Of a stretch of DNA of 64,000 bases, positions 28,368 to 38,133 are shown in pieces; the first letter of the stretch is position 1; every line of letters begins with the position of its first letter. Source of the stretch: Aliidiomarina indica (GTDB lineage: Bacteria; Pseudomonadota; Gammaproteobacteria; Enterobacterales; Alteromonadaceae); assembly GCF_015354615.1 (NCBI RefSeq), contig NZ_JACAVQ010000005.1, positions 124,001 through 188,000 on the forward strand. The letters run 5' to 3'. The notes under the pieces are model-generated. The model ran no database searches. It had not been told where the DNA came from and saw only the letters and a program-made list of their open reading frames with translations. The position numbers were made by a program, and so were the translations under genes.

Positions 28368-28865
28368 TTAGGGTTTCTCACCAGAAGCGGCCCGTTTTAA
28401 CGCTTTTTGCAAGGCGCGGCGCTTTTGAAAAAAGCCAGACAATTGTTGACGACACTGGGCCTCAAGAACGCCATCACTCACCTCAATTTGATGATTCAAT
28501 TGAGCATGCCGAGTCAGGTCTAACAAACTCCCAGCGGCGCCAGTTTTCGGATCTGCGGTGCCGTACACTAAACGCTTTATTCGACTATGCACCAGCAAGC
28601 CCGCACACATAGGACATGGTTCTAAGGTGACGTAAAGCGTGGTATCGAGCAGACGATAATTACCGAGCTTAGCAGCACCCTGACGAATTGCACTGACCTC
28701 CGCATGCAGCGAAGGATCGCAACCGCCAATGACCTGATTGCGCCCTTCCCCAATAATTTCATCTTGATACACCAACACAGCGCCGACGGGCACTTCACCA
28801 TCCGCTTCCGCTTCGGCAGCAAGGGCAATTGCCCGCTGCATATAGAATTCATCTAATTCGCTCAT
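28368..28865 (-). CDS. tadA: tRNA-specific adenosine deaminase
   Basis: TadA deaminates A34 to inosine in the anticodon of tRNA-Arg(ACG). The 165-residue protein has the zinc-binding and proton-shuttle motifs of the family: HAE (His54, Glu56) and PCPMC (Cys84, Cys87), with GAVLV and RNQVIGGCDPSLHAE in the expected positions. It lies 9 bases after the NhaC-type antiporter gene on the same strand, so both may share a transcript. It converges on mltF, a common arrangement in gammaproteobacteria. Confidence 0.96.
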   Translation of the reverse strand: MSELDEFYMQRAIALAAEAEADGEVPVGAVLVYQDEIIGEGRNQVIGGCDPSLHAEVSAIRQGAAKLGNYRLLDTTLYVTLEPCPMCAGLLVHSRIKRLVYGTADPKTGAAGSLLDLTRHAQLNHQIEVSDGVLEAQCRQQLSGFFQKRRALQKALKRAASGEKP

Positions 28866-28874
28866 GATGTCATT

Positions 28875-30284
28875 TTACATCATGATCCCGGCAATCACAT
28901 AGAGCACCGTAGTCACGAACGCCGCAAGCAAGGCATAAGGTAGTTGGGTTTGCACGTGCTCAATATGATCAACCCCTGATGCCAGCGATGCAATAATGGT
29001 GGTATCGCTAATCGGCGATGCATGGTCACCAAAAATGCCACCGGCCAGCGCGGCACCTACCAATAAGGGAACCGGTAAGCCTAAGCTCATGGCCAAAGGA
29101 ATGGCTAGGGGTAACATGATGGCGAAGGTTCCCCAACTCGAACCAATAGCAAATGCCGTCAGCGCTGCCAGTAAGAAGATCAGCGCCGGAAGTATCCAAG
29201 TGGGTAAGGCTTCGTTCAATATATCGGCCAGATAGGCACCACTGCCCAGAGTGCGGGTGGCATCTCCTAAGGTAATCGCCAACCATAAGATAATCGCCAG
29301 CGGCAGAATTTTCCACGCGCCTCGGAGTATTGCCTCAATCAACGTCTTCCAAGACGTTCTTAAGCTCCATGCAGTGCCAATAATGGCAATCACCAAGGCG
29401 GTGACAATGGCAACAAAGACGCTCACCATACCTTTGCCGCGCACAATAGAGCCGTCGCCTGTGATGTACAACATAATGGGCACGAGCAACACCATGGTAA
29501 TCAAACTCACCAATACAGTCGCTACTGCGCCGCGATGAATCACTTCCTTCGGCCCACGCGCCTCACCGAGCGACATATTCTTCTCCGCGATGTCGGCGGC
29601 CTTTAGTCGGGCTTCACGTTCGTAACGACGCATGGGGCCAAATGACCAACCTGTCCACGCCACACCAAACGCCATCATCAAAGCGACAATCGCGTAGAAA
29701 TTCAGCACCACCGCATAGACCAAGGTCGTGAGCGGATCGGCAACGCCTTGATTACCAATTAAGCCAAGGTTAAACGCGCCCCAAGCATTGAGTGGGATTA
29801 AAATACAGACCGGAGCGCAGGTGGAATCCACAAGGTAGGCAAGCTTCTGTCGAGAAATACCCAGCTTATCGTACACCGGCCGCGAAGTAGTTCCCGATGT
29901 CATAATAGATACGTTTGATTCAATAAACACCGCCACACCCAGTAACCAGGTAAACAAGCGGGCGCGACGTTTATTCGGCACGATCTGTTTTTGTTCTAAC
30001 GCACGCACGAAATGGGTAAAGGTGCCGCCCCGTTCGAGTACGCCGAAGAGCGCACCAATGGCAAGGGTGAACCCCCAAATAAGTTGGTTGCTCGGCTCGA
30101 TAAGCGTTTCCCCCAAACTTATCGTACCGGACCACAATCCCGCCCCCACATTTGGCATAAACAACAACACATGAGCGAGTAAAACACCGCCTAACAGCGC
30201 CCAAATCACTTTTCGGGTAGCTATCGCAAAGGCAATGGCAAGGAGAGAGGGCAACAGGCTAATCCAGCCTAAATCGGTATTCAT
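28875..30284 (-). CDS. nhaC: NhaC-family Na+/H+ antiporter
   Basis: This 469-residue inner-membrane protein has about 11-12 membrane helices. Family features include GALFGVLERGGTF, ESNVSIMTSGT and the long motif around GGIFGDHASPISDTT near the C-terminus, all typical of NhaC-type sodium/proton antiporters; some relatives instead exchange amino acids. I start at the ATG at 30284 (MNTDLGWISLLPS) with AGGGA upstream. The longer frame is encoded by REP-like repeats and is rejected. A sodium-extrusion role fits a marine or saline habitat. Confidence 0.88.
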   Translation of the reverse strand: MNTDLGWISLLPSLLAIAFAIATRKVIWALLGGVLLAHVLLFMPNVGAGLWSGTISLGETLIEPSNQLIWGFTLAIGALFGVLERGGTFTHFVRALEQKQIVPNKRRARLFTWLLGVAVFIESNVSIMTSGTTSRPVYDKLGISRQKLAYLVDSTCAPVCILIPLNAWGAFNLGLIGNQGVADPLTTLVYAVVLNFYAIVALMMAFGVAWTGWSFGPMRRYEREARLKAADIAEKNMSLGEARGPKEVIHRGAVATVLVSLITMVLLVPIMLYITGDGSIVRGKGMVSVFVAIVTALVIAIIGTAWSLRTSWKTLIEAILRGAWKILPLAIILWLAITLGDATRTLGSGAYLADILNEALPTWILPALIFLLAALTAFAIGSSWGTFAIMLPLAIPLAMSLGLPVPLLVGAALAGGIFGDHASPISDTTIIASLASGVDHIEHVQTQLPYALLAAFVTTVLYVIAGIMM

Positions 30285-30338
30285 GCAGAAATCCCTAAAC
30301 AAAGTTGGCTTGTGAAACCTTAAACCACCTTTGTTATC

Positions 30339-30609
30339 AACGCAATGCGTTACGCTTGCGACGTAGCCAACGCATTGCGTTGGCCTTAGGCTTCGGGCTT
30401 TTATCCACACCTGACCAACGCGGTGCGTTGGCTACATAACGGGCACCTGACGTAGCCAACGCATTGCGTTGGCCATAGGCTTCGGGCTTTTATCCACACC
30501 TGACCAACGCGGTGCGTTGGCTACATAACGGGCACCTGACGTAGCCAACGCATTGCGTTGGCCTTAGGCTTCGGGCTCTTATCCGCACCTGACCAACGCG
30601 GTGCGTTGG
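30339..30609. repeat. three tandem 89-bp units of paired REP-like palindromes
   Basis: Palindromes lie at 30367-30383, 30415-30431, 30456-30472, 30504-30520, 30545-30561 and 30593-30609, with a decayed copy at 30339-30351. Odd copies are preceded by GTAG and even copies are followed by CTAC, so each unit is an inverted pair. The unit repeats with a period of exactly 89 bp three times. The last unit ends GATGCCGAACAAGCC and leads into the hairpin array. Confidence 0.93.
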
Positions 30610-30656
30610 CTACTCGATGCCGAACAAGCCAGCTCCCACCGCACTCGAAGCGCAGG

Positions 30657-30761
30657 CAGAAACCTCTAGGGCAAGGCATAATCGGAGCGATTGAGGGAGC
30701 ATACCTTAATGGTATGTGACCGATTGAGCTTCGATTATAACGCAGCCATAGAGGCTTTCTG
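30657..30761. repeat. type A hairpin repeat 1, guaA array
   Basis: This is a 105-nt unit with CAGAAACCTCTA/TAGAGGCTTTCTG outer arms and TAATCGGAGC/GCTTCGATTA middle stem. The tip loop is TTAA rather than TTGA. Confidence 0.9.
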
Positions 30762-30785
30762 ACAAGCCAGCCCCCGAAGCGCGGG

Positions 30786-30890
30786 CAGAAACCTCTAGGG
30801 CTAGGCATAATCGGAGCGATTGAGGGAGCATACCTTAATGGTATGTGACCGATTGAGCTTCGATTATAACGCAGCCATAGAGGCTTTCTG
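30786..30890. repeat. type A hairpin repeat 2, guaA array
   Basis: This 105-nt unit is nearly identical to the preceding one. The linker between them is shortened to 24 bases and lacks the CTCCCACCGCACT part. Confidence 0.9.
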
Positions 30891-30922
30891 ACAAGCCAGC
30901 TCCCACCGCACTCGAAGCGCGG

Positions 30923-31028
30923 GCCGGCGCGCCAATAGCAAGGCATAAACCGACCGATTGAGGGAGCATACCTTGATGGTATGTGACCGATTGAGGACGG
31001 TTTATAACGCAGCTAGTGGTGATGCCGG
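30923..31028. repeat. type B hairpin repeat, guaA array
   Basis: This unit has the GCCGGCGCGCC/GATGCCGG outer arms and the ATAAACCG/CGGTTTAT middle stem. It sits between type A copies, showing that the two subtypes alternate within one array. Confidence 0.9.
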
Positions 31029-31061
31029 ACAAGCCAGCTCCCACCGCACTCGAAGCGCAGG

Positions 31062-31166
31062 CAGAAACCTCTAGGGCAAGGCATAATCGGAGCGATTGAG
31101 GGAGCATACCTTAATGGTATGTGACCGATTGAGCTTCGATTATAACGCAGCCATAGAGGCTTTCTG
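31062..31166. repeat. type A hairpin repeat 3, guaA array
   Basis: This 105-nt unit ends 11 bases before the guaA stop codon on the minus strand. The guaBA transcript would therefore run straight into it. No separate T-run terminator is present between guaA and the array. Confidence 0.9.
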
Positions 31167-31177
31167 ACAAGCCAGCT

Positions 31178-32755
31178 CTACTCCCATTCGATTGTGGCTG
31201 GGGGCTTCCCTGATATGTCATAAACCACGCGCGAAATACCATCGATCTCATTAATGATTCGATTCGATACACGACCGAGCAATTCGTAGGGAAGATGTGC
31301 CCAGTGGGCGGTCATAAAGTCGATGGTTTCTACTGCACGCAGCGAGATAACCCAGTCGTATTTGCGCGCATCACCCATGACGCCCACAGAGCGAACGGGC
31401 AGGAATACGGCAAAGGCTTGGCTGACTTTGTGATAGAGTTCGGCTTTGTGTAACTCTTCAATGAAGATTGCATCGGCCCGGCGGAGCAAATCGCAGTACT
31501 CTTTTTTCACTTCGCCTAGTACCCGCACACCGAGACCTGGGCCAGGGAATGGATGGCGATAGAGCATGTCATAAGGTAAGCCGAGTTCAAGACCTATTTT
31601 ACGTACTTCGTCTTTGAATAATTCACGCAATGGCTCAACCAATCCCATTTTCATATCTGCTGGCAGGCCGCCAACATTATGATGTGATTTAATCACGTGG
31701 GCTTTACCCGTTTTAGAGCCTGCCGATTCGATGACATCCGGGTAAATAGTGCCTTGGGCGAGCCAATCCACTTCCGTAAGCTTGTGTGCTTCTTCGTCGA
31801 ATACTTCGATAAATGCACGGCCAATCGCTTTACGTTTAGCCTCGGGTTCATCAATACCGTGCAACGCATCTAAAAAGCGATCTTCGGCATCCACTTTAAT
31901 AATGTTCAGGCCATAGTGGTCACCGAACATTTCCATCACTTGCTCTGCTTCGTTGAGCCGCAACAGGCCATTATCAACAAATACGCAGGTAAGCTGGGCG
32001 CCGATGGCACGATGCAGCAACATGGCCGTTACTGATGAATCAACACCGCCTGATAATCCAAGAAGTACCTTACCGGTTCCCACTTGCTCGCGGATGCGCT
32101 CAATGGCGTCTTCAATAATGGCACCGGGCGTCCAGAGCTTCTCACACTGACAAATATCGAGCACGAAGTGCTCAAGCATGCGCAACCCTTGGCGGGTATG
32201 GGTGACTTCTGGATGAAACTGTACGCCATAGAAGCGTTTTTCTTCGTTCGCCATGGCTGCGTGCGGACATGTTTCAGTGCGCGCTACCGTAATAAAGCCT
32301 TCTGGAATTTCACTGACTTTATCGCCGTGACTCATCCACACATCCAGTAAAGGCAAGTTTTGTTCACTGATGCCATCTTCAATATTTTTAAACAGCGGGC
32401 AATCGGCAATTTGTTCTACCCGCGCATAGCCAAATTCACGTAAGTTCGAACCTTGCACTGCGCCACCTAGTTGAGCGGCCATCGTCTGCATGCCATAACA
32501 AACACCAAATACTGGCACGCCCGCTTCAAACACATATTCAGGGGCTCGTGGAGAGTTCGCTTCAACGACACTCTCAGGGCCGCCCGATAGCACGATACCA
32601 TCCGGATTGAAGGCTTTAATGTCTTCTGCATCGACGTCCCAAGCCCAAAGTTCACAGTACACGCCAATTTCACGAATACGCCGAGCAATCAGCTGGGTGT
32701 ACTGTGAACCGAAGTCGAGAATAAGAATACGGTGCTGGTGAATATCTTGTGTCAT
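31178..32755 (-). CDS. guaA: GMP synthase (glutamine-hydrolysing)
   Basis: GuaA aminates XMP to GMP using glutamine. The 525-residue protein has an N-terminal class I amidotransferase domain with nucleophile Cys86 (VFGVCYGMQ) and partner His/Glu in QFHPEVTHT, an ATP-pyrophosphatase domain with P-loop LSGGVDSSV (about 230), and a C-terminal dimerisation domain ending PPATIEWE. It begins 8 bases after guaB, forming the standard guaBA operon. A hairpin-repeat array follows its stop codon. Confidence 0.98.
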   Translation of the reverse strand: MTQDIHQHRILILDFGSQYTQLIARRIREIGVYCELWAWDVDAEDIKAFNPDGIVLSGGPESVVEANSPRAPEYVFEAGVPVFGVCYGMQTMAAQLGGAVQGSNLREFGYARVEQIADCPLFKNIEDGISEQNLPLLDVWMSHGDKVSEIPEGFITVARTETCPHAAMANEEKRFYGVQFHPEVTHTRQGLRMLEHFVLDICQCEKLWTPGAIIEDAIERIREQVGTGKVLLGLSGGVDSSVTAMLLHRAIGAQLTCVFVDNGLLRLNEAEQVMEMFGDHYGLNIIKVDAEDRFLDALHGIDEPEAKRKAIGRAFIEVFDEEAHKLTEVDWLAQGTIYPDVIESAGSKTGKAHVIKSHHNVGGLPADMKMGLVEPLRELFKDEVRKIGLELGLPYDMLYRHPFPGPGLGVRVLGEVKKEYCDLLRRADAIFIEELHKAELYHKVSQAFAVFLPVRSVGVMGDARKYDWVISLRAVETIDFMTAHWAHLPYELLGRVSNRIINEIDGISRVVYDISGKPPATIEWE

Positions 32756-32763
32756 GTCAGTGT

Positions 32764-34230
32764 TTAACCCATCCGGTAATTAGGTGCTTCTTTGGTAATT
32801 TGCACGTCGTGTACATGTGATTCGCCCATGCCTGCTGCCGTGACTTTCACGAACTGTGGTTTGGTACGTAGGGTTTCAATATCAGCGGAACCTGTTAGGC
32901 CCATCGCCGAGCGCAACCCACCCATCTGCTGATGAATGATATTTGCGATTGGCCCTTTATAGGCCACTCGACCTTCGATGCCTTCTGGCACAAGTTTCTC
33001 GGCTTGATTCGATGCTTGAAAATAGCGATCTGATGAACCGTGGCTTTGATTCATGGCGCCAAGTGAGCCCATGCCCCGGTACGATTTGTAATAGCGACCT
33101 TGGTATAGCTCTACTTCGCCAGGCGACTCTTCGGTACCCGCCAACAAGCTGCCTACCATCACGCAATTTGCGCCAGCAGCCAATGCTTTGGCGATATCGC
33201 CTGAGAAACGAATCCCACCGTCGGCGATTACTGGAATATTCCGCCCTTCCAGACCTGCCACAGCATTTGAAATTGCCGTAATTTGCGGCACGCCACAGCC
33301 TGTGACAATACGCGTGGTACAAATGGAGCCTGGGCCAATACCTACTTTAACGGCATCAACGCCGGCATCGGCAAGTGCTTGTGCACCCTCAGCAGTAGCC
33401 ACATTGCCACCAATAATTTGGATATCTGGGAAGTGCTTGCGAGTCCAGCGAACGCGCTCTAACACCCCTTCCGAATGACCGTGAGACGTGTCAATGAGGA
33501 CAACGTCAACGCCTGCTTCAACTAATGCAGCAATGCGTTCCTCGGTGCCCGCGCCAACACCCACTGCAGCGCCTACGCGCAGTCGGCCTTGTTCATCTTT
33601 ACAGGCATTTGGTTTGTTCGCTGCTTTTTCAAAGTCTTTTAATGTGATCATGCCAAGCATTTCATGCTTATCATTCACGACTAGAATTTTTTCGATGCGG
33701 TGTTTATGCATCAGGGCGAGGATTTCTTTGCTCGAGGTGTTTTCGCGCACTGTAATTAAGCGCTCTTCTGGCGTCATTACATCGGCAACACAGGTGTTGC
33801 CTGATTCTTCAAAGCGCGTGTCACGTCCGGTAACAATGCCGACCAAGCGACCATTATCAACCACTGGGAAGCCATGAAAGCCGTGCTCAGCCGCCAGTGC
33901 TTTCACTTGTTTTAGGGTAGTTTTAGAGGTCACAGTCACAGGATCAGAGACAATCCCACTTTCGTACTTCTTCACGCGCCGAACATGGGCAGCCTGTTCG
34001 CTGATACTCATGTTTTTGTGGATAAAGCCCATGCCGCCTTCTTGTGCGAGGGCAATGGCAAGATTCGCTTCGGTTACAGTATCCATCGCGGCGGAAACCA
34101 ACGGAATATTTAGCGTAATACTGTTAGTCAGTTGGGTATTTAAGTTCGCAGTATGCGGCAGCACGGTAGAGTGCCCTGGCAGGAGCAAAACGTCGTCGAA
34201 AGTAAGGGCTTCTTGAGCAATTCGTAGCAT
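32764..34230 (-). CDS. guaB: IMP dehydrogenase
   Basis: GuaB oxidises IMP to XMP, the committed step to guanine nucleotides. The 488-residue protein has the TIM-barrel core interrupted by a CBS pair (about 93-205). The catalytic Cys lies in [13 protein letters not shown] (about 305), and the mobile flap and [13 protein letters not shown] loop are intact. It is transcribed with guaA from a promoter at 34280-34308 and is divergent from xseA, the usual gammaproteobacterial arrangement. Confidence 0.98.
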   Translation of the reverse strand: MLRIAQEALTFDDVLLLPGHSTVLPHTANLNTQLTNSITLNIPLVSAAMDTVTEANLAIALAQEGGMGFIHKNMSISEQAAHVRRVKKYESGIVSDPVTVTSKTTLKQVKALAAEHGFHGFPVVDNGRLVGIVTGRDTRFEESGNTCVADVMTPEERLITVRENTSSKEILALMHKHRIEKILVVNDKHEMLGMITLKDFEKAANKPNACKDEQGRLRVGAAVGVGAGTEERIAALVEAGVDVVLIDTSHGHSEGVLERVRWTRKHFPDIQIIGGNVATAEGAQALADAGVDAVKVGIGPGSICTTRIVTGCGVPQITAISNAVAGLEGRNIPVIADGGIRFSGDIAKALAAGANCVMVGSLLAGTEESPGEVELYQGRYYKSYRGMGSLGAMNQSHGSSDRYFQASNQAEKLVPEGIEGRVAYKGPIANIIHQQMGGLRSAMGLTGSADIETLRTKPQFVKVTAAGMGESHVHDVQITKEAPNYRMG

Positions 34231-34279
34231 GGCAACATCTCTCGCTAGAGGTGAATGACTGGATCAATGTTGCGGCGGT

Positions 34280-34308
34280 ATTTTACTCATCTATGCCCTT
34301 CCAGTAAA
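34280..34308 (-). promoter_or_regulatory. sigma-70 promoter of guaBA
   Basis: On the minus strand TTTACT (34308-34303) and TAAAAT (34285-34280) are 17 bases apart, about 50 bases upstream of the guaB start. This is the best match in the guaB-xseA gap. Confidence 0.6.
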
Positions 34309-34417
34309 CTAAAATATTCATCTCTGCCACGCTGGGTTGTTTCTAGCTGCATTCAATGGCATCCATTCTATCCATTAGGCTCCGGGCCGTGTGCCGCCTA
34401 AATCGAGGATATCGCAC

Positions 34418-35803
34418 ATGTTTTATGGTAACGACAGTTCGCAGGACGCATCCTCAGACAGTACCCGCAATGTACTAACAGTTTCCGGATTAAATCGCGC
34501 GGTGCGACGCCTTCTCGAAAGCAACTGGAGTTCAATTTGGTTAGTGGGAGAAATTTCAAATTTCTCCGCACCCGGCTCAGGCCACTGGTATTTCACCCTG
34601 AAAGATGAACAGGCACAAATTCGTGCGGCCATGTTCCGGGGCAATAATATCCGCGTTCGGCTCCCAGGCAATCAGCGTCCGGGAAATGGCATGCAAGTGA
34701 TGGTGCGGGCACGAATTAGCCTCTATGAGCCGCGCGGTGACTATCAACTTATCGTTGATCATCTCGAGCCTGCCGGTGAGGGATTGCTACAGCAGCAATA
34801 CGAAGCCTTAAAGCGTCAGCTTGCGGCAGAAGGTTTATTTGCAACGGAGCGGAAGAAGCCGTTGCCCGACAAAATTCGCACTCTTGGCGTCATTACCTCG
34901 CCAACGGGTGCAGCCATACGCGATGTGCTCTCGGTGTTGAAGCGCCGGGACCCGAACCTGAAGGTGATTATTTACCCGACCCAAGTACAAGGTGCAGAAG
35001 CGGCCGCACAAATCCTACGTGCCCTGACCACCGCGCAGCGACGTCAGGAGGTTGATGCATTGCTGCTTACGCGTGGCGGTGGCTCATTAGAAGACATGTG
35101 GTGTTTTAACGACGAAACCTTGGCGCGCGCCATTGCGGTGTGCCCCATCCCCACCATTAGTGCAGTCGGCCATGAAATTGATTTCACTATTGCCGATTTT
35201 GTCGCTGATGTACGCGCCCCCACCCCCTCCGCGGCGGCGGAGTTGGTGAGCCAGGATCAGAGTGAGGTGAAGCGTCACTTAGTGCTCATTGAGCAGCGCT
35301 TACAACGCGCATGGCGGCAACATAGCCAACGCCAGCGCACGCAACTGCAACATTTGCGTCAACGCTTACAACCTTTAAACCCCCAGCAACGGTTGCAAAC
35401 CCAAGCGCAGCAATTAGATGATCTGAGCCAACGCTCCACTCGCGCTTTAAAACGTGCCTTAAGATTGCACCAACACCGTTGGGCCAGCGCAGCGCATCAA
35501 GTACAAAAGGGCCAAGTGCTAAAGCAAATTCAACAGCAGCAACAGGCACATCAACACGGTATAAAGCAAGCCAGGCAGGCGCTGTTACATCAATTACAGA
35601 ACGCCAACGCGCGCTTTAGCGCGTGCCAACAAGCCCTCGCTATCGTGAGCCCTCTCAATACATTACAACGCGGCTATACCATTACATTCGCGGCAGATGG
35701 GACTATTGTTCGCAAGGCCAATGCACTCAGCCAAGGCGATGAATTGCGTACGCGGTTTTCGGAAGGGGAAGTCACCAGCACGGTAACCGCTATCAAAAAG
35801 TAG
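34418..35803 (+). CDS. xseA: exodeoxyribonuclease VII large subunit
   Basis: XseA is the catalytic subunit of exonuclease VII, which degrades single-stranded DNA. The 461-residue protein has an N-terminal OB fold (about 18-115), a catalytic domain with GVITSPTGAAIRDVL, RGGGSLEDMW and GHEIDFTIADFVAD, and a long Gln/His-rich coiled coil (about 280-400). I use the ATG at 34418 (MFYGNDSSQD) with GAGG upstream; a GTG at 34391 would add nine residues. It is divergent from guaB. The xseB gene is not in this window. Confidence 0.95.
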   Translation: MFYGNDSSQDASSDSTRNVLTVSGLNRAVRRLLESNWSSIWLVGEISNFSAPGSGHWYFTLKDEQAQIRAAMFRGNNIRVRLPGNQRPGNGMQVMVRARISLYEPRGDYQLIVDHLEPAGEGLLQQQYEALKRQLAAEGLFATERKKPLPDKIRTLGVITSPTGAAIRDVLSVLKRRDPNLKVIIYPTQVQGAEAAAQILRALTTAQRRQEVDALLLTRGGGSLEDMWCFNDETLARAIAVCPIPTISAVGHEIDFTIADFVADVRAPTPSAAAELVSQDQSEVKRHLVLIEQRLQRAWRQHSQRQRTQLQHLRQRLQPLNPQQRLQTQAQQLDDLSQRSTRALKRALRLHQHRWASAAHQVQKGQVLKQIQQQQQAHQHGIKQARQALLHQLQNANARFSACQQALAIVSPLNTLQRGYTITFAADGTIVRKANALSQGDELRTRFSEGEVTSTVTAIKK

Positions 35804-35812
35804 CGGTTACCG
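35781..35812. terminator. 12-bp perfect hairpin spanning the xseA stop codon
   Basis: CGGTAACCGCTA (35781-35792) pairs with TAGCGGTTACCG (35801-35812) around an 8-base loop. The xseA stop TAG is the first triplet of the right arm. There is no T run. It lies between convergent xseA and mscS and may slow ribosomes or protect 3' ends. Confidence 0.5.
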
Positions 35813-35825
35813 TGAAGGTATAACC

Positions 35826-36734
35826 TTAGCCTTGCTTCTGTTCCTGTTGTTTATTGTCTTGCTTATTCTCTAGCTTGTCTGATTGCTGTTGCACCACACG
35901 TAAGCTTCCGGCTGCGCCATCGGGATGGTGCAGATGCACATCCATTTGTGGGAATGGAATACCAATATCATTCTCATCCAGTGCGTTCTTAATACGCTCC
36001 ATCGAATCCCAATACATCGGCCAGTAATCTGCGCTATTCACCCAAGGGCGTACGATAAAATCGACCGAGGAATCATTGAGCGCGGTCACCGCAACCCGTG
36101 GTGCCGGATCTTTTAACGTGCGCTCATCAGATGTGATGACATCCATCAGAACTTCTTTGGTTTTCTTCAGGTTGGCGGTGTACGACACGCCAATAACCAT
36201 ATCGACGCGACGAATTGGCTCTTCAGAAAAATTAGTAATTTCGCTGCCGGTAATTTTCGAGTTCGGCACAATGACAAGTTTGTTGTCTGGGGTTTTAAAT
36301 ACGGTCGTGAACAGTTCAATGCGCTGAACCGTACCTGCAGTGCCACCGGCATCCACATAGTCGCCCGACTTGAATGGGCGATAGATCATGATCAATACCC
36401 CTGAAGCAAAGTTCGACAAGGAGCCTTGCAACGCTAAACCAATGGCTAAGCCCGCGGCACCTAAAATCGCGATAAAGGAAGTGGTTTGCACACCTACATG
36501 CGACAACGCCATCAACAAGGCACCGATAAGGATAATGGTGCGGATGATACCGGCCATAAATGACACGACAGCATTGTCGATATTTCTTTTATCGAGGCGA
36601 CGGACCATCGTTCTGGCGATAGCACGGGAGAGTATAAAACCGCCAATGATGATAACGAGGGCCACCACCACTTTACCGGCAAAGAAAAGTATCGACTCTT
36701 GGTTCTCTGCAAACCAGTCAAGAAGTTCTGTCAT
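35826..36734 (-). CDS. mscS: small-conductance mechanosensitive channel, MscS family
   Basis: MscS-type channels open under membrane tension to release solutes on osmotic downshock. This 302-residue protein has three N-terminal helices; the third has the Gly/Ala pattern ILGAAGLAIGLALQGSLSNFASG that lines the pore. A beta domain (GDYVDAGGTAGTVQ) and an alpha-beta domain ending in IPFPQMDVH follow. The last 25 residues are a Gln/Lys-rich tail. It matches E. coli MscS (286) in length and layout. It lies 38 bases downstream of gspN on the same strand but may have its own promoter. Confidence 0.94.
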   Translation of the reverse strand: MTELLDWFAENQESILFFAGKVVVALVIIIGGFILSRAIARTMVRRLDKRNIDNAVVSFMAGIIRTIILIGALLMALSHVGVQTTSFIAILGAAGLAIGLALQGSLSNFASGVLIMIYRPFKSGDYVDAGGTAGTVQRIELFTTVFKTPDNKLVIVPNSKITGSEITNFSEEPIRRVDMVIGVSYTANLKKTKEVLMDVITSDERTLKDPAPRVAVTALNDSSVDFIVRPWVNSADYWPMYWDSMERIKNALDENDIGIPFPQMDVHLHHPDGAAGSLRVVQQQSDKLENKQDNKQQEQKQG

Positions 36735-36772
36735 AAAATGGTTCCTTCTTATTGCTTCATTGTAACGCTCAA

Positions 36773-37567
36773 TTAGAGGCGGAAATTAAAATACCGACGC
36801 CCTTGCGCATCCGCCTCGCCGAGCCACTGGAGAAGATCTTGAATACCTCGCGGCGCTCCTGGTTGTGGACCAATGCCGATACGTAGATTGGTTGCTGTAG
36901 GATCAACCGAGCCTGTGACACTTAAACCTAACAAGTTATCGGGATCCATCAGCACATCGATGCGCCCTTCATTACAGCCTAAGTTCACTTCATAATCGCC
37001 GAGGTTATCCCAACCTTGCGCCAATCGTGCCTGTACCTGAACACCAATAATACGACCGCCAAAGCTTCTGCATATTGGCTGTCCGAGCACGAACTCAGAG
37101 ACATGGGCGGTTAATGCTCCACGCAACGGAATTGGACTATCAAAGGCCATCAAACTCATCAACTCATCGAGTTCACCGGCAAGACGCAAATCATAAACAG
37201 ACAGCGAGCCACCTGCGCTTGCGCTAATGCGGCCATTACCTTGTATTAAATTATCGGCACGCGCTGGGATTTGCACATCCGCACTAAAACGTAAACGCAA
37301 TAAATCCAGAGGCCGCACTTGCCAGCTCAATTGATTTACCGCGATGTCGTCTACTCGAATACGCTCAATACTGCCATTCCATACCGTACCGGAGATGCCG
37401 CCAACCCCAACCTCGGGAGGTAGCGGCGCAAACCACAATACAACTCGTGCTGGCATCATGGCTATCACACCGACCAGATAGACCAAAAGCAAGAGTGGAA
37501 TTAATACACGTTTTTTCTTTAATTGTTGCATCATGAACAACGAATTTTCCTTTTCAATCGAGCCCAT
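36773..37567 (-). CDS. gspN: type II secretion protein GspN
   Basis: GspN is an accessory inner-membrane T2SS component present in only some systems. The protein has one N-terminal membrane helix (VLIPLLLLVYLVGVIAM) followed by a beta-rich periplasmic domain with VWNGSIERIRVDDIAVNQL and SWQVRPLDLL. Start choice is uncertain: the ATG at 37567 gives 264 residues, whereas AAGGA near 37550 could serve a TTG or the ATGs at 37534/37531, giving about 253. It is the last gsp gene of the operon. Confidence 0.88.
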   Translation of the reverse strand: MGSIEKENSLFMMQQLKKKRVLIPLLLLVYLVGVIAMMPARVVLWFAPLPPEVGVGGISGTVWNGSIERIRVDDIAVNQLSWQVRPLDLLRLRFSADVQIPARADNLIQGNGRISASAGGSLSVYDLRLAGELDELMSLMAFDSPIPLRGALTAHVSEFVLGQPICRSFGGRIIGVQVQARLAQGWDNLGDYEVNLGCNEGRIDVLMDPDNLLGLSVTGSVDPTATNLRIGIGPQPGAPRGIQDLLQWLGEADAQGRRYFNFRL

Positions 37568-37581
37568 TAACGACCACTCGG

Positions 37582-38133
37582 TTAGCGCGCACGAACTTGT
37601 AACCGACGCACGCGAACAATGCCAATATCATTGGTTTCAGAGGCATCTAAGTTCTCTATCATTACGCCACGTTCTACCAAACGCGCAACGAGCACAACGA
37701 GGGCATCGAACTCTACTTCATTGAAGGTAAGAATGAGCGACTCTTGTTGAGGTTGTACCCGTGAAATCTCAATATTTAATTCTGACGCCAAGGTATTAAT
37801 AAATCCCGACACCTGATTTGCCGCAAGTGTGGTCTGCTGACGCTGTTGGCTGGAGCGCGCCGCTTCTACTTGCGCCGCACCCATGGCCACCCGTTGATAA
37901 CTCGTTTGTTGCGATTGTAAGCGACTTTCCGCCAACTCAACGCGTGCTTGCAGTGGCATCCAGATAAAAAACCACAGAATAAAGATTGTCATAAACACCG
38001 CAAGCACTTGCAGCATTCGCTGCTCGCGCTGTTGTAACCGATGCCAGCGTTGCATGAGCTGGGCATGATACTTTGCGGTTAACGGATGCATCTTGGCCCG
38101 AATCGGCGCTACGACATTGTCGATAAGTTTCAT
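37582..38133 (-). CDS. gspM: type II secretion protein GspM
   Basis: GspM is an inner-membrane platform component that pairs with GspL. The 183-residue protein has a short cytoplasmic start, one membrane helix (about 43-62, MLQVLAVFMTIFILWFFIW), a coiled coil, and a ferredoxin-like periplasmic domain ending RVRRLQVRAR. Its start overlaps the gspL stop by four bases (ATGA), showing translational coupling. Confidence 0.92.
   Translation of the reverse strand: MKLIDNVVAPIRAKMHPLTAKYHAQLMQRWHRLQQREQRMLQVLAVFMTIFILWFFIWMPLQARVELAESRLQSQQTSYQRVAMGAAQVEAARSSQQRQQTTLAANQVSGFINTLASELNIEISRVQPQQESLILTFNEVEFDALVVLVARLVERGVMIENLDASETNDIGIVRVRRLQVRAR

Noticed and set aside
30285-30410. Longer N-terminus for the NhaC-type antiporter.
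   Set aside because: The extension is encoded by REP-like repeats and would put a polar tail before the first membrane helix; AGGGA precedes the ATG at 30284.
30367-30609. The 89-bp tandem units as a CRISPR array.
   Set aside because: The whole unit repeats, including the parts between palindromes, so there are no unique spacers. No cas genes are near.
30657-31166. Hairpin arrays as integron attC sites or a cassette array.
   Set aside because: The units are long and hairpin-like, but they follow each other with 24-40 base linkers and no cassette genes, and I do not find the RYYYAAC/GTTRRRY core pairs in the right places. No integrase is present.
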